This document shows positions 61,716-64,000 of a stretch of 64,000 nt of DNA, in pieces. The notes beneath the pieces were generated by a model, which was not told where the DNA came from, made no database searches, and saw only the letters and a list, made by a program, of their open reading frames with translations. The stretch is from Catellatospora sichuanensis (GTDB taxonomy: Bacteria; Actinomycetota; Actinomycetes; Mycobacteriales; Micromonosporaceae). The DNA lies in contig NZ_VIQO01000013.1 in assembly GCF_007483665.1 (NCBI RefSeq), forward strand, positions 248,001 to 312,000, in the 5' to 3' direction. How positions within the stretch are numbered: position 1 is the first letter of the stretch; every line of letters begins with the position of its first letter. Both the position numbers and the translations under genes were made by a program.

Positions 61716-63002
61716 GTGGCGAACAAGCAGCGGCGAGGCGGTGCGAAGAACACCGTGCCCAGCCAGCGGAGCCGCCGACAGCCTGCGGACCCCTATGCGG
61801 ATGGCTACGACGAACCCTCCGGCAAGAAGGCCGGGCACTCCCTGAGCAAGGCCAAGGGCAAGGGCAAGGGCAGGGGCAAGAAGAAGTCGAAGCGCGCCGC
61901 CCCGCTCTGGGCGAAGTTGACGCTGACCTTCGGCGCCCTGCTGATGATGGTGGCCGGCGGCGCGATCGTCGGCGTCAAGTCCTTCGAGGGCAACCTGACG
62001 GAGAACGTCTCGGTGGTCGACGTCCTGGGCGACGCGGGCAAGGCCGACACCGGCCCCGCGGGCAGCGACCTCAAGGGTCCGATCGACATGCTGCTGCTCG
62101 GCATCGACACGCGTGCCACCCAGGATGTGAACAACGCCCGCGCGGACACCGTCCTGCTGCTGCACATCCCGGCCACGCACGACCAGGCCTACCTGATGTC
62201 GATCCCGCGCGACACCCAGGTCGACATCCCGGCCAACCCGAAGACGAAGTACGGCGGCGGCAGCGACAAGATCAACGCAGCCTTCTACTTCGGTGCGCAG
62301 AACGGTGGCGGCCGGTCCGGCGGGCTGGCCCTGACCGCGAAGACGGTCACCAAGCTGACCGGCGTCACCTTCGACGGCGCGGCCGTCATCGACTTCGGCG
62401 GCTTCAAGAAGATCATCGACGCTCTGGGCACGGTGAACGTCTGCGTCGAGGAAGACACCAAGTCCAGCCACTACTTCATGATCAACGGCAAGCCGGAGTA
62501 CGTTCCCGGCTCGGGCAGCGACAGCAAGTCCGTGGAGCACAGACTCGGCCTGATCGGCAAGGAGTTCCTGCACAAGAAGGGCTGCAAGGAGAAGCCGGGC
62601 TGGGAGGCCCTGGACTACTCACGCATCCGCAAGTCCCTCGATGACGGCGACTACGGCCGCCAGCGCCACCAGCAGCAGCTGATCAAGGCGATGGCGAAGA
62701 AGGCCAGCTCGAGCGGCGTGCTCACCGACCTCAACAAGATCAACGCCTTGATGAAGGCCGTCGGCGAGTCCATGATCCTGGACACGCACAAGGTGCCGCT
62801 GATCGACTTCATGTTCTCCCTGAAGGACCTGGCCGGTGCCGACCTCGTGCTGCTGAAGACGAACGCGGGCTGGTACAACAGCTCGGGCAGCGGCGGCGAG
62901 GCGCTCAGCTCCAGCACGATGCAGATGTTCCGGGCTGCCAAGAACGACACTCTCGGGCAGTTCATCCTGCTCAACCCGGAGTTCGTCAACAGGGAGAAGT
63001 AA
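61716..63002 (+). CDS. LCP-family cell-wall glycopolymer ligase (2 of 3)
   Basis: 428 residues. Lys-rich cytoplasmic N-terminus, TM near 65-88, LCP domain with DMLLLGIDTRATQDV, RADTVLLLHIPA, MSIPRDTQVDIP, KINAAFYFGAQ and YGRQRHQQQLIKAMAKKA. GTG start. A 61-nt segment is identical to part of the third LCP gene. Confidence 0.92.
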   Translation: MANKQRRGGAKNTVPSQRSRRQPADPYADGYDEPSGKKAGHSLSKAKGKGKGRGKKKSKRAAPLWAKLTLTFGALLMMVAGGAIVGVKSFEGNLTENVSVVDVLGDAGKADTGPAGSDLKGPIDMLLLGIDTRATQDVNNARADTVLLLHIPATHDQAYLMSIPRDTQVDIPANPKTKYGGGSDKINAAFYFGAQNGGGRSGGLALTAKTVTKLTGVTFDGAAVIDFGGFKKIIDALGTVNVCVEEDTKSSHYFMINGKPEYVPGSGSDSKSVEHRLGLIGKEFLHKKGCKEKPGWEALDYSRIRKSLDDGDYGRQRHQQQLIKAMAKKASSSGVLTDLNKINALMKAVGESMILDTHKVPLIDFMFSLKDLAGADLVLLKTNAGWYNSSGSGGEALSSSTMQMFRAAKNDTLGQFILLNPEFVNREK

Positions 63003-63054
63003 CAGCGCCACGTTGAGGGCGACCAACACAACGCACCGGACCTGGGGAGTCGCG

Positions 63055-64000
63055 TGGCGACATCGACGCTGGACAGAGACGAGCAGCAAGGCCAGGTGCC
63101 GCGACAGCGCCCCCGACGGGGCGCCGACACGGACCCTCCTGGCACCGAGAGCAGGAAACGCAAGAAGAAACGCGGGGCCCCGCTGTCGGCCAAGCTGGCG
63201 ATCACCTTCGGCGCGCTGCTGATGATGGTCTCCGGGGCGGCGCTCATCGGAGTCAAGACGGTCGTCGGCAACCTCGAGGGCAACATCCAGGTGTCCGGCA
63301 GCGACGAGCTCGTGGACCCGGAGGCCTCGGCCGAGCCTGCCGAGCCGACCGGTAAGGAATTCGCCGGCGCCTTCAACATCCTGCTGCTGGGCATCGACAC
63401 ACGCGTCGGCCAGAAGGCGAGCGATGCCCGCTCCGACACCATCCTGATCCTGCACGTGTCGCAGAACCACGACCAGGCATACCTGATGTCGGTGCCGCGC
63501 GACGTGAACATCCCCGGCTCCCAGCAGAAGATCAACGGCGCGTTCACGAACGGCCTGGGCGCCAACGGCGACTGGCGGGGCGGGCTGAAGTCCGCGGCCA
63601 AGTCCATCTCCAAGCTGACCGGCGGCATGGTGTTCCAGGCGGCAGCGGTCATCGATTTCGGCGGGTTCAAGACGTTCATCGAGGCACTCGGCACCGTCCC
63701 GATGTGCGTGGAGGCGCCGACCGAGTCGATCCACCACTTCGTCGTCAAGGGCAAGCCGACCTACGTCGGCGGCATCGCGGACGACCACGAGGCGGACAGC
63801 TACGCCCGGCGCACCGGTAGACCGCGTGTCCTGCACAAGCCGGGCTGCCGGAACATGCGGGGCTGGGAGGCCCTGGACTACGCCCGCCAGCGTTACCTGC
63901 CGGACGGGTCCGGCGACTACGGCCGCCAGCGCCACCAGCAGCAGCTGATCAAGGCGATGGCGAAGAAGGCCGGCTCCGCCGGGGTGCTCACCGACTTCGG
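63055..64000 (+). CDS. LCP-family cell-wall glycopolymer ligase (3 of 3), truncated at window end
   Basis: 315 residues visible: Arg/Lys-rich N-terminus, TM near 45-68, LCP domain with NILLLGIDTRVGQKA, RSDTILILHVSQ, MSVPRDVNIPG, KINGAFTNGLG and DYARQRYLPDGSGDYGRQRHQ. GTG start with GGGGAG upstream. A close paralogue of the gene before it. Confidence 0.9.

Overview
The window is high-GC DNA with dense genes, frequent GTG starts and ATGA/GTGA start-stop overlaps. It carries an HspR-controlled dnaK-grpE-dnaJ-hspR operon, SigE-type sigma factors, several LytR-CpsA-Psr (LCP) proteins, an MT0933-type antitoxin-like protein and DUF3151. Together these indicate an actinomycete, most likely a filamentous Micromonosporaceae-type organism. 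The region looks chromosomal and conserved. I see no phage, integrase, insertion sequence, CRISPR array, rRNA or tRNA.

Layout. 1-4.7 kb: a truncated M48 metalloprotease, a PHP-domain phosphoesterase, an EamA transporter and a DUF885 protein. 4.8-19.2 kb: an export and sensing island with two MacAB-like ABC modules (adaptor, ATPase, permease), a third orphan adaptor, two OmpR/histidine-kinase pairs and two lipoproteins built from a repeated Cys-containing unit. 19.4-23.5 kb: a TetR regulator divergent from an SCP2 protein, an acyl-CoA dehydrogenase and an acyl-CoA synthetase, with matching TTAC-N6-GTAA sites at the two promoters. 23.6-34.3 kb: purD, an AbiEi/DUF559-like gene, purA, a diacylglycerol-kinase-like protein, a Pro-rich MinD-like ATPase, DUF3151, a LOG-family protein, class II aldolase and small membrane proteins. 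34.4-42.4 kb: a SigE-family sigma factor coupled to an LCP protein, DedA, a binding-protein/VWA fusion, an ArsR regulator, pyrE, an SDR enzyme and two related membrane proteins. 42.6-53.9 kb: clpB, a beta-propeller lipoprotein, the dnaK operon and a divergent GTPase pair, with three HAIR-type HspR operators. 54.2-64 kb: a repetitive surface protein, a pyruvate/branched-chain 2-oxoacid dehydrogenase operon (E1alpha, E1beta, E2), a flavin-reductase-like protein and three tandem LCP genes, the last cut by the window end.

The most unusual feature lies between the genes. Long inverted repeats, mostly bounded by GATC and often placed at stop codons, recur through the window. At least three are dispersed families: a ~75-bp element with homologous arms and loop (four copies), a ~52-bp AAGGAAGGGCACC palindrome placed at stop codons (three copies), and an 18-bp-arm element flanking the AbiEi-like gene. 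One copy of the first family lies inside the N-terminal coding region of an ABC permease and another element supplies the C-terminus of the AbiEi-like protein, which resembles the in-gene palindromic elements known from Rickettsia.
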